From Bdellovibrionales bacterium GWA1_52_35 (lineage in GTDB: Bacteria > Bdellovibrionota > UBA1018), in contig MEPO01000021.1 in NCBI GenBank assembly GCA_001769805.1, forward strand, positions 124,001 to 188,000: a stretch of 64,000 nt of DNA, given 5' to 3'. The notes under the pieces are model-generated. The model searched no databases. It had not been told where the DNA came from and saw only the letters and a list, made by a program, of their open reading frames with translations. This document shows positions 7,660 through 14,764 of this stretch, piece by piece (position 1 is the first letter of the stretch; each line of letters opens with the position of its first letter). The translations under genes and the position numbers were made by a program.

Positions 7660-8982
7660 ATGTCCAGTCTTAAAGCTAAATTGTCAGAAAAAATCAAAGC
7701 TCATAAGCCTCGCATTCAGAAACTCATGAAAGAACAAGGAAACACCGTCATCGATCAGGTAACAATTGAGCAATGCATCGGTGGTGCCCGCGATATCCGC
7801 TGCCTGGTAACCGACATCTCTTACCTGGACCCACAGGAAGGAATCCGCTTTCGTGGAAAAACAATCCCGGAAACTTTCGCGGCCCTTCCCAAAGTCCCTG
7901 GGTGTGAATACCCGTACGTCGAGGGCTTCTGGTCCTTCCTTCTGACCGGCGAAATTCCCACCATGGAGGAGACCATGGAAATCGTAAAAGACTGGAAGAC
8001 CCGCGCAAAAGTGCCTTCCTACGTTTTTGATGTTCTCAGGGCAATGCCGAAAGATTCCCATCCCATGGCGATGCTCTCCACCGCCGTGCTCGCAATGCAG
8101 AAGGAATCCGTTTTCGCAAAAAAATATGCAGAAGGAATGAAGAAGGATGAGTACTGGGAACCCATGTTCGAGGATGCCTCCAACATGATCTCCCGTCTGC
8201 CGGAAATTGCGGCCTTTATCTACCGCTTCAAATACAAAAACGGGCAGACCATCAGCCCGGATACAAACCTCGATTTCGGCGGCAATTTTGCTCACATGAT
8301 GGGGATCAAAAAGCCTTATGACGACGTCGCGCGCATGTATTTCATCCTCCACTCAGATCACGAATCCGGCAATGTCTCCGCACACACCACGCATCTTGTG
8401 GCCTCTGCGCTTTCGGATGCCTACCTTTCGTTTTCTGCTGGTTTGAACGGTCTTGCCGGGCCCCTGCACGGCCTAGCCAACCAGGAAGTGCTCCGCTGGG
8501 CCCAGAAGGCTCTCGAAAAGACTGGTGGCAAGGCTCCGGACAAGGAAGGCATGAAGAAATTCTGCTGGGATACCCTCAACGCCGGCCAGGTCATTCCGGG
8601 ATACGGCCACGCGGTTCTTCGCAAAACGGATCCCCGCTTTGCTTCACAGAATGAATTCTGCCGCAAATATCTGCCGAATGATGAACTCTTCAAATTCGTC
8701 AACACGCTTTATGAAGTTGCGCCGGGAGTGCTCACTGAGCACGGCAAGACCAAGAATCCCTGGCCGAATGTTGATGCCGCAAGTGGTGTGATCCAATGGC
8801 ACTATGGCTTGACCGAATATGACTTCTACACCGTGCTGTTTGGAATTGGTCGCTGCCTGGGTGTGATGGCCAATATCGTCTGGGACCGTGGGTTGGGTTA
8901 TGCTTTGGAGCGTCCAAAGTCGGTTACGACAGAAATGCTTGAGAAGTGGGCGGTTGAAGGCGGCCGTCAACTGAACAAGTAA
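7660..8982 (+). CDS. gltA: Citrate synthase, closely resembling the mitochondrial form
   Basis: Condenses oxaloacetate with acetyl-CoA. The 440-residue protein contains all catalytic residues: His 270 in GPLHGLANQEV, His 317 in GYGHAVLRKTDPR and Asp 372 in WPNVDAASG. These, and HSDHESGNVSAHT, agree closely with my recall of animal mitochondrial citrate synthase rather than with the hexameric enterobacterial GltA. The protein is therefore of the dimeric eukaryote-like type known from some deltaproteobacteria. I chose the ATG at 7660 because AAAGGA lies about 9 bases upstream; a TTG 18 codons earlier adds a non-conserved stretch. A strong terminator follows. Confidence 0.95.
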   Translation: MSSLKAKLSEKIKAHKPRIQKLMKEQGNTVIDQVTIEQCIGGARDIRCLVTDISYLDPQEGIRFRGKTIPETFAALPKVPGCEYPYVEGFWSFLLTGEIPTMEETMEIVKDWKTRAKVPSYVFDVLRAMPKDSHPMAMLSTAVLAMQKESVFAKKYAEGMKKDEYWEPMFEDASNMISRLPEIAAFIYRFKYKNGQTISPDTNLDFGGNFAHMMGIKKPYDDVARMYFILHSDHESGNVSAHTTHLVASALSDAYLSFSAGLNGLAGPLHGLANQEVLRWAQKALEKTGGKAPDKEGMKKFCWDTLNAGQVIPGYGHAVLRKTDPRFASQNEFCRKYLPNDELFKFVNTLYEVAPGVLTEHGKTKNPWPNVDAASGVIQWHYGLTEYDFYTVLFGIGRCLGVMANIVWDRGLGYALERPKSVTTEMLEKWAVEGGRQLNK

Positions 8983-9005
8983 GAATCAGCAAAGTACAAT
9001 CAAGA

Positions 9006-9037
9006 GACCCGGGATCGAAAGGTCCCGGGTTTTTTTA
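9006..9037 (+). terminator. Rho-independent terminator after gltA
   Basis: ACCCGGGA and TCCCGGGT pair around GATCGAAAGG-type loop bases, followed by seven T residues. It overlaps the last codon of the convergent TPR gene. Confidence 0.92.
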
Positions 9038-10150
9038 TGCCTTGGCCGGTTGACCCAGTCGGCTTTCGATTTGCTGGAGCAACTTGTTGGCCTCGGCCTT
9101 CAGCTCGGCTGCGCTCTGGCGCAGATTCAGTCCAAGTTCGCCCTCTGCCAGCCAGATGGCGGATGAGGCGCCGGATTTTTCGTATTGGTCCAGACGACTC
9201 AAAATCAACTGCATGTCTTTGCGGGCCGCCCAAAGAGCTTGATTGTCACGCGAAACCGCCTGGGTACGGGTCCAGGCCAGGTGAAGCAGTGAAGCCAGAT
9301 GATAGGGTTGCGCCTTGATATCCTCTTCCAGCACCTGCGTGGCCTGCACCTTCTGACCATAAGAAAACAGGGCGGCCGAAAGCCAGACGGGCGCCAATTC
9401 GGAATTCTGCAACTGGGCTTTAGCCAGCCGAAGTTCCTCGATTGCTTCTTTGATCTCCCCACGCTGATGCATGGTTCTTCCCAACCAAAGACGAATTTCC
9501 GGTTCATGCGGATTCAACCGTTTGGCAAACCGGAGATACTCCGTGGCGCTATCGTAATCCTGATCCAGGGCCAGGCATTGTCCCAGTCTGACGAGTACTT
9601 CTACATTATCAGGTTCCTGGGCGAGTGCCTTTTCGAATCTCTCTCTCGCCTGTCGATATTTGCGCGCTTGAAGAAAGCTCAAGCCGTCCTGGTAAACCTG
9701 AAAGCTGCCTGAGCTCAGGAATTGCCGGGAGATCACGCGCCCACGACGTATTAAGACGCTTCGATTGGGCGCTTTCTCGCGATCTGCCGCCCGCCAGAGT
9801 ACTGCTAGCGCTTCCTCCCGGCGATTTGAAAAGACCAGCGCCCGGGCCAGTCCCATGGCAGCAGGAGAATAGTCCGGCAGCTTCCGAACTACAGAGCGGA
9901 ACACCACTGCTGCTTCCGCCCATTTTTTGTTTTTCAGTAGAACCTGCGCTTCCTCGAGATCTGCCGCACTCGAAACCATCGGCATCGGAAATTTCTGCAC
10001 TGAGTCCTGAACACCCCAGGCTGGCACCGCAAATAGAAGCATTATCGTCGCAAACACGAATGATATAGGAGACAGCCGCTCGACAGAGCCACGGTAGCGC
10101 GCTAAGCTGGGGATACTGGAATATGAAGGATAATCGCGTTTCAAATACAT
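9035..10150 (-). CDS. Secreted or membrane-anchored TPR protein
   Basis: A 371-residue protein with a hydrophobic segment SFVFATIMLLFAVPAWG near residues 30-46, probably an export signal. At least six tetratricopeptide-like repeats follow, for example EDNVEV-type helices ending in EPDNVEVLVRLGQC and NPHEPEIRLWLGR. TPR arrays mediate protein-protein contacts, here probably in the periplasm. The ATG at 10150 is backed by a near-consensus promoter just upstream (10162-10190); a GTG at 10153 is also possible. Its 5' end overlaps the 5' end of the divergent lipoprotein gene by 28 bases. No partner can be named. Confidence 0.85.
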   Translation of the reverse strand: MYLKRDYPSYSSIPSLARYRGSVERLSPISFVFATIMLLFAVPAWGVQDSVQKFPMPMVSSAADLEEAQVLLKNKKWAEAAVVFRSVVRKLPDYSPAAMGLARALVFSNRREEALAVLWRAADREKAPNRSVLIRRGRVISRQFLSSGSFQVYQDGLSFLQARKYRQARERFEKALAQEPDNVEVLVRLGQCLALDQDYDSATEYLRFAKRLNPHEPEIRLWLGRTMHQRGEIKEAIEELRLAKAQLQNSELAPVWLSAALFSYGQKVQATQVLEEDIKAQPYHLASLLHLAWTRTQAVSRDNQALWAARKDMQLILSRLDQYEKSGASSAIWLAEGELGLNLRQSAAELKAEANKLLQQIESRLGQPAKA

Positions 10151-11430
10151 CACCGCTTTGCATTAAATCGAACGCTTGGCGGATTGTCAAACACGCCCTG
10201 AACGGCGCCTGCCTTGTCGGCCTTCTGCTGCAGGCCGGATGCAGTGAATTCATGATCAGAAAATTGCCGGGCGACAACGAAGTCTCCAAACGAGAGGAGC
10301 AGAGAAAACCTCTGGATCCCGACGAAATCGAGAAACTTCCCGCGATTGAAGTTCGGTCCTTTGAACTCAATGTGATCCGGCATACCCGTTCTGCGTCAGT
10401 TTACCTTTTTGAGGTGACCCAAGGGGAAATTCCCGCTCCGGGCCGGATCGTACTTTTGAAAAAGGACAAGACACCTGTCATGGCATTCCGGGCTTTGAAA
10501 GCTTACCCGGAGAAGAGGCAGTTTGCCGGCAGGAAACTGCGCGTTTACGAAGGTTATTCCGAGCTAAATAGTGGCGAAGCCTATCTGGCCATCGAAAAAC
10601 TTTCAGATGTCAGCTCGTTTGGTACCACTCAGGATGACCGGGCAGAACTGAATGAGCTCGAAGGCATTGACAAACCCACGGGCACAAGTCCGGACACGGG
10701 AGCTGCGACAGGCCAGGATGCCGGCGATACCAACGGCACCGGCGCACCTCTGGACGAATCAACCCAGGCTCCTACTCAGGAAGAAATCGACAGGGAGCTC
10801 GGACCTCTTCTGGACTATGATCCCGAACTCGATTCAGAATCGTCTCCACCTCCGAATGGCGCAGTGGATTCCACGAATGAAAAAGGAATCTCTGCCGAAT
10901 TCACTCCTGAGGGCCCCCTTGAGCCCGAGCTGGACGAAACCGGAATGAGTGTTGAAGAGGTCACTCCGCTTCAACCCAACCCCCATTCGATGACCGGATC
11001 GTTTGGCTTTTTTAGAAATGGCGAAGGCTCCTCGTTCCCTGCGGGTGGAGCCCGGGTTTCATTTAGGCTGAATAAGCTGCTTTTCTTCAGCAAACCCCTT
11101 CTACAGGATGAACTCAGCGCGGAAGTCGGCCTTTTTCTTTATAAAGCGATCTTCACGCAGAACGATGTTTTCACGGTTTTCCCTCTCATCTTCACGGGCC
11201 GATACACTGTTCATACAAGCGAGGACCTGTCCTTGTTTCTTTATGGGGGCGTGATGAAAAATATCGCAATTCCGGCAGGGACCGTCTACACCATCGAAAC
11301 CTATAATTCCCTGGTGGCACTCATACCTGCCGTTGGAGCCGGACTGCTTTTCCGGATTGGCCCCAGCTGGGAAGCCAGAGTGGACATCGGCTACGATATG
11401 CTCGGCCTCGGCCTTGTGATAGGATTCTAG
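10123..11430 (+). CDS. Envelope lipoprotein with acidic linker and possible outer-membrane C-terminal domain
   Basis: A 435-residue protein. Lipobox LLLQAGC puts the acylated cysteine at residue 40. Residues about 65-175 form a globular beta-rich domain (EVRSFELNVIRHTRSASVYL onward). Residues about 180-290 are a low-complexity Asp/Glu/Thr/Pro linker, and the C-terminal 140 residues alternate hydrophobic and polar residues and end in LGLVIGF, as in outer-membrane beta-barrels. The segment YEGYSELNSGEAYLAIEKL has no family I recognise. The start is uncertain: the ATG has only GATACT 6 bases upstream and no clear Shine-Dalgarno, and the frame overlaps the divergent TPR gene. It is followed by the LptM-like gene, one base apart. 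Confidence 0.78.
   Translation: MKDNRVSNTSPLCIKSNAWRIVKHALNGACLVGLLLQAGCSEFMIRKLPGDNEVSKREEQRKPLDPDEIEKLPAIEVRSFELNVIRHTRSASVYLFEVTQGEIPAPGRIVLLKKDKTPVMAFRALKAYPEKRQFAGRKLRVYEGYSELNSGEAYLAIEKLSDVSSFGTTQDDRAELNELEGIDKPTGTSPDTGAATGQDAGDTNGTGAPLDESTQAPTQEEIDRELGPLLDYDPELDSESSPPPNGAVDSTNEKGISAEFTPEGPLEPELDETGMSVEEVTPLQPNPHSMTGSFGFFRNGEGSSFPAGGARVSFRLNKLLFFSKPLLQDELSAEVGLFLYKAIFTQNDVFTVFPLIFTGRYTVHTSEDLSLFLYGGVMKNIAIPAGTVYTIETYNSLVALIPAVGAGLLFRIGPSWEARVDIGYDMLGLGLVIGF
10162..10190 (-). promoter_or_regulatory. Putative sigma-70-type promoter of the TPR gene, near-leaderless
   Basis: On the minus strand: TTGACA (10190-10185), 17-base spacer, TTTAAT (10167-10162). Start would fall near 10155, about 5 bases before the ATG at 10150. 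The promoter lies inside the coding region of the opposite gene. Confidence 0.65.
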
Positions 11431-11431
11431 A

Positions 11432-11599
11432 ATGAAACTGAAGCTCGGTTTTCTGGTTTTCACATCAACGCTATTGTTGGCAGGCACAATCGCTTGCGGC
11501 GTGAAGGCCCCGCCACTTCCTCCGGATCGTACAGTCCCCCAGTTCCTGAACGAGACGCCAACGCCCAGCCCCTCTCCCACGATTCCGAAAAGACGATGA
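11432..11599 (+). CDS. lptM: Tiny LptM/YifL-like lipoprotein upstream of lysA
   Basis: A 55-residue reading frame starting one base after the previous stop: MKLKLGFLVFTSTLLLAG followed by TIACGVKAPPLPP. It has a short signal peptide, a lipobox cysteine at residue 22 and the CGxKxPxxxPP start typical of LptM (YifL). LptM helps assemble the LptD LPS translocon and is often encoded next to lysA or dapF. Its stop overlaps the lysA start as ATGA, so the two are translationally coupled. The remaining tail is proline-rich (TPTPSPSPTIP) and variable, as in the family. Assignment rests on motif and gene position. Confidence 0.72.
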   Translation: MKLKLGFLVFTSTLLLAGTIACGVKAPPLPPDRTVPQFLNETPTPSPSPTIPKRR

Positions 11600-12882
11600 G
11601 GCAAAAGTCCTTGTCCGCCGGAACACCAGGCTTTTCTTCGCAAGTCTTGAAGCAGATAGCCCAGGACCTTGGGACGCCCACATACGTTTACTCAGCGACC
11701 CTGCTCAAGAAGAATTATCGCGAGCTTGTCCGCGGGCTCAAAGATGTTGATCACCGGATTTTCTTTGCGATGAAAGCCAATTCGAATCTCTCAATCTTGA
11801 AATTATTTCTAAAGCTGGGCGCGGGAATGGATATCGTTTCGGGTGGCGAACTTTTCCGGGCACAGCAAGCGGGCGCGCTGCCCCGGGATGTGGTTTTTTC
11901 CGGGGTTGGAAAGACGCCGGAAGAACTAGCAGATGCCTTGCAGTTTGGGAAAGAAGGTATTTACGCCTTCAACGTGGAATCCGAAGAGGAACTCCGCCTG
12001 CTGAATTCAATCGCGTGCAGACTCGGGCAAATCGCCCCCGTTTCCTTCCGGTTCAATCCGGATGTGGACGCCAAGACACATCCCTATATTTCGACAGGAC
12101 TGAAGTTCAACAAATTCGGAATGCATCGTGCGAAAGTTCTGGAGCTCGCCCGCGGAATCCATAAATTTCCAGGCATCCGGGTGCAGGGGGTCAGTATCCA
12201 TATCGGCAGCCAACTTCTCTCTTTGGCGCCTCTTGAGAACGCCTTCCAGCGCGTAAAGGACCTGATCGGAGAACTCGACGAGCTTCTCCCGGAACCCCTG
12301 ACTCACGTCGACTTGGGCGGCGGCCTCGGAATTTGCTATTCTGATGAGGTAGCCCCCTCGGTCGCGAGTTACTGCGGACTGATCCGACAGTTCTTCGGTC
12401 CCAACCGAGTCAACGAAAAAGGACGAGCGCTGAAAGTCATGCTCGAGCCGGGAAGGCTCCTGGCCGGCAACGCCGGCCTGCTCCTGTCTCAGGTGCTTTA
12501 CTGGAAAAAATCCGAAAGAAAACATTTTTTGATTATTGACGCAGCAATGAATGACCTCATCCGCCCCGCGTTATATCATAGTATTCACGCTGTCGTACCG
12601 ATCAAGCGACTCAGTGCCCTGGCGAACCAGACGGTTCGTTGTGACATCGTCGGACCTGTTTGCGAAACCGGCGATTTCATTGCTCGAAATCGAATGATGT
12701 CGACTCGACTTAAAGGCGGGGACATCCTGGCCATTCTATCCACCGGCGCTTACGGGTTTACAATGGCCAGTAATTACAACAGCCGCCCGCGGGCTGCCGA
12801 GGTCCTGGTTTCCGGAGGTCAGTATTCAGTCATTCGCAACCGCGAAAGCTTAGCCGACCTGATCCGCAACGAACTTATCTGA
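11596..12882 (+). CDS. lysA: Diaminopimelate decarboxylase
   Basis: PLP enzyme that removes CO2 from meso-diaminopimelate, the last step of lysine synthesis. The start is the ATG overlapping the LptM-like stop (ATGA), giving 428 residues, the usual length. Lys 60 in FFAMKANSN carries PLP, HIGSQ is near residue 200, the phosphate-binding GGGLG near 235 and the partner-subunit CETGDF near 350. The product lysine is the likely substrate of the lysine-degrading genes 7-10 kb downstream, although these are separate operons. Confidence 0.95.
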   Translation: MRQKSLSAGTPGFSSQVLKQIAQDLGTPTYVYSATLLKKNYRELVRGLKDVDHRIFFAMKANSNLSILKLFLKLGAGMDIVSGGELFRAQQAGALPRDVVFSGVGKTPEELADALQFGKEGIYAFNVESEEELRLLNSIACRLGQIAPVSFRFNPDVDAKTHPYISTGLKFNKFGMHRAKVLELARGIHKFPGIRVQGVSIHIGSQLLSLAPLENAFQRVKDLIGELDELLPEPLTHVDLGGGLGICYSDEVAPSVASYCGLIRQFFGPNRVNEKGRALKVMLEPGRLLAGNAGLLLSQVLYWKKSERKHFLIIDAAMNDLIRPALYHSIHAVVPIKRLSALANQTVRCDIVGPVCETGDFIARNRMMSTRLKGGDILAILSTGAYGFTMASNYNSRPRAAEVLVSGGQYSVIRNRESLADLIRNELI

Positions 12883-12922
12883 ATTTTCTCAAGTCGCCCG
12901 GAGACGCTTCAGCAAAAACCAT

Positions 12923-12952
12923 TTGCGAAGCCTCACTCTCGCCCTGTATAAC
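12923..12952 (+). promoter_or_regulatory. Putative promoter of etfBA
   Basis: TTGCGA (12923-12928), 18-base spacer, TATAAC (12947-12952). It ends 9 bases before the etfB ATG at 12962, and no Shine-Dalgarno is present, so the transcript would have a leader of only about 3 bases. Confidence 0.5.
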
Positions 12953-12961
12953 CTTTATATT

Positions 12962-13735
12962 ATGAATATTTACGTCTGCATCAAGCAGGTACCCGATACT
13001 GAAACCAAGATCAAATTGAACTCCGACAGCACCGGAATTGATCCCGCAGGGATCAAGTGGGTGATGTCACCCTTTGATGAAATCGCAGTCGAAGAATCGC
13101 TTCGCGTGAAAGAGAAGAACGCGGGGAGTACCTTGACCGTCATTTCGGCCGGGCCTGCTCGCGCAACAGAATCAATCCGCACTGCACTCGCGATGGGCGC
13201 CGACAACGGAATCCATATTGAGCTTCCGGAAAATGTGGATAACAACACGATCGCCAAGGCTCTTGCGGGAGCCCTGAAGAAGGAAGCTCATTTCGACCTC
13301 ATCTTCACCGGCAAAGAAGCAATTGACGACGGTTCTGCGCAAGTTTCACAAATTCTCGGCGAGTTCCTCGACATTCCTTCGATCACTGTTGCCGTCGCAA
13401 TCGAATACGGCGCCGGAACCGTGAAGTGCAAACGCGAAATCGAAGGTGGCTCCTTTGAAATCATCGAAGCCGCCCTGCCCGTCATCATTGCCGGACAAAA
13501 GGGTTTGAATGATCCGCGGTATGCAAGCTTGCCCAACATCATGAAGGCCAAGAAAAAGGAAATCAAAGCACTGAAAGCTGCGGATGTGGGCGTTTCGGAT
13601 GCGGATCAGAAGATCCGGTTTAAAAATTACCAGCTCCCGCCGCCCAAGCAGGCCGGCAAAAAACTCACGGGTGATCCTGCGGCCCAAGCCAAAGAACTCG
13701 TACGCATGCTTCACGAAGAGGCGAAGGTGATTTGA
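12962..13735 (+). CDS. etfB: Electron transfer flavoprotein, beta subunit
   Basis: A 257-residue protein with the family N-terminus MNIYVCIKQVPDTETKIKL, the ADP/AMP-binding region around VISAGPARATESIRTALAMG, and the ETF-beta signature following FTGKEAIDDGSAQV. EtfB and EtfA form a soluble FAD carrier that takes electrons from acyl-CoA dehydrogenases. The start was chosen at the ATG at 12962, where similarity begins. The gene is followed one base later by etfA and then by a membrane oxidoreductase, together a complete route to the quinone pool. Confidence 0.95.
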   Translation: MNIYVCIKQVPDTETKIKLNSDSTGIDPAGIKWVMSPFDEIAVEESLRVKEKNAGSTLTVISAGPARATESIRTALAMGADNGIHIELPENVDNNTIAKALAGALKKEAHFDLIFTGKEAIDDGSAQVSQILGEFLDIPSITVAVAIEYGAGTVKCKREIEGGSFEIIEAALPVIIAGQKGLNDPRYASLPNIMKAKKKEIKALKAADVGVSDADQKIRFKNYQLPPPKQAGKKLTGDPAAQAKELVRMLHEEAKVI

Positions 13736-13736
13736 T

Positions 13737-14705
13737 ATGGCTAAAATATTTATTGTTGCTGAACATCGCGATGGACGTTTGAAGAAGGCCACTTTTGAGC
13801 TCTTGGGCGCTTCTGCCGCCGCAGGGAACGAAACACATGCCCTGATCCTCGGTGAAGGAATTGCCGAACTCGCAAAAGAACTTGCGCATTACGGCGCCAA
13901 CAAAATTCATGTCGTCGAAAACTCCGCGTTGAAAAACTATTCCGCAGAAGCCTACTCCAAAGCAGTTGCACAGGTACTTAAAGCCGCATCTCCAGACATC
14001 GTGCTCGCAAGTCATACACCCACGGGTCGTGATTTTCTGCCGCGCGTGGCTGCAAAACTCGGGGTCGGACTCGCCAGTGACTGCACACAGCTTTCATTTG
14101 ACGGAAGCAAGATCAAGGTACGTCGTCCGATTTATGCCGGCAAAGTTCTGGTTGATGTCGAATTCCTGGGCAGTGGCCCTGTTATGGCCACCGTTCGGCC
14201 CAATGCCCTCGGTGTACCCAAGCCTGACACTTCCAAAACGGCAGAATTGATACAGGAAACTGTCGAACTCGGAGCACTGAAAACAAAAGTACTCGAGATC
14301 GTCAAAGGTTCCAGTGCTCGTCCTGATGTGACTGAAGCTCCGGTTGTCATTTCTGGCGGACGATCTCTGAAAAGTGCCGAGAACTTTAAAATTCTAGAAG
14401 ATCTTGCAGACGTGCTCGGTGCAGCCGTCGGCGCTTCACGCGCGGCCGTTGATGCCGGCTTCCGTCCCCATCGTGATCAGGTGGGGCAAACCGGCAAAGT
14501 GGTTTCACCCACCCTGTACATCGCCTGTGGGATCAGCGGCGCAATTCAGCACCTTGCCGGAATGCGCTCATCCAAAGTGATTGTTGCTATTAATACGGAT
14601 CCGGAATGCCCGATCTTCCAGGCCGCTGACTACGGAATAGTCGGCGATCTGTTCGCTGTTGTTCCGCTGCTCACGCAGGAGTTCAAGAAGATCAAAGAAC
14701 ATTGA
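13737..14705 (+). CDS. etfA: Electron transfer flavoprotein, alpha subunit
   Basis: A 322-residue FAD-binding subunit. The N-terminal domain begins AKIFIVAEHRDGRLKK. The C-terminal FAD domain carries VISGGRSLKSAENF, then GASRAAVDAGF and SPTLYIACGISGAIQHLAGM, which bind the FAD diphosphate and ring. Lysine/serine positions around INTDPECPIFQAADYGIVGD match normal, non-bifurcating or bifurcating ETFs alike, so the type cannot be told here. Start ATG one base after etfB, with GAAGGTG as ribosome site. Confidence 0.95.
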   Translation: MAKIFIVAEHRDGRLKKATFELLGASAAAGNETHALILGEGIAELAKELAHYGANKIHVVENSALKNYSAEAYSKAVAQVLKAASPDIVLASHTPTGRDFLPRVAAKLGVGLASDCTQLSFDGSKIKVRRPIYAGKVLVDVEFLGSGPVMATVRPNALGVPKPDTSKTAELIQETVELGALKTKVLEIVKGSSARPDVTEAPVVISGGRSLKSAENFKILEDLADVLGAAVGASRAAVDAGFRPHRDQVGQTGKVVSPTLYIACGISGAIQHLAGMRSSKVIVAINTDPECPIFQAADYGIVGDLFAVVPLLTQEFKKIKEH

Positions 14706-14764
14706 GCCGTTTGTTCGTTGATCACTGTTTCTGCGCCAAATTTCTTTTTGAGGGGTAAATAGAG

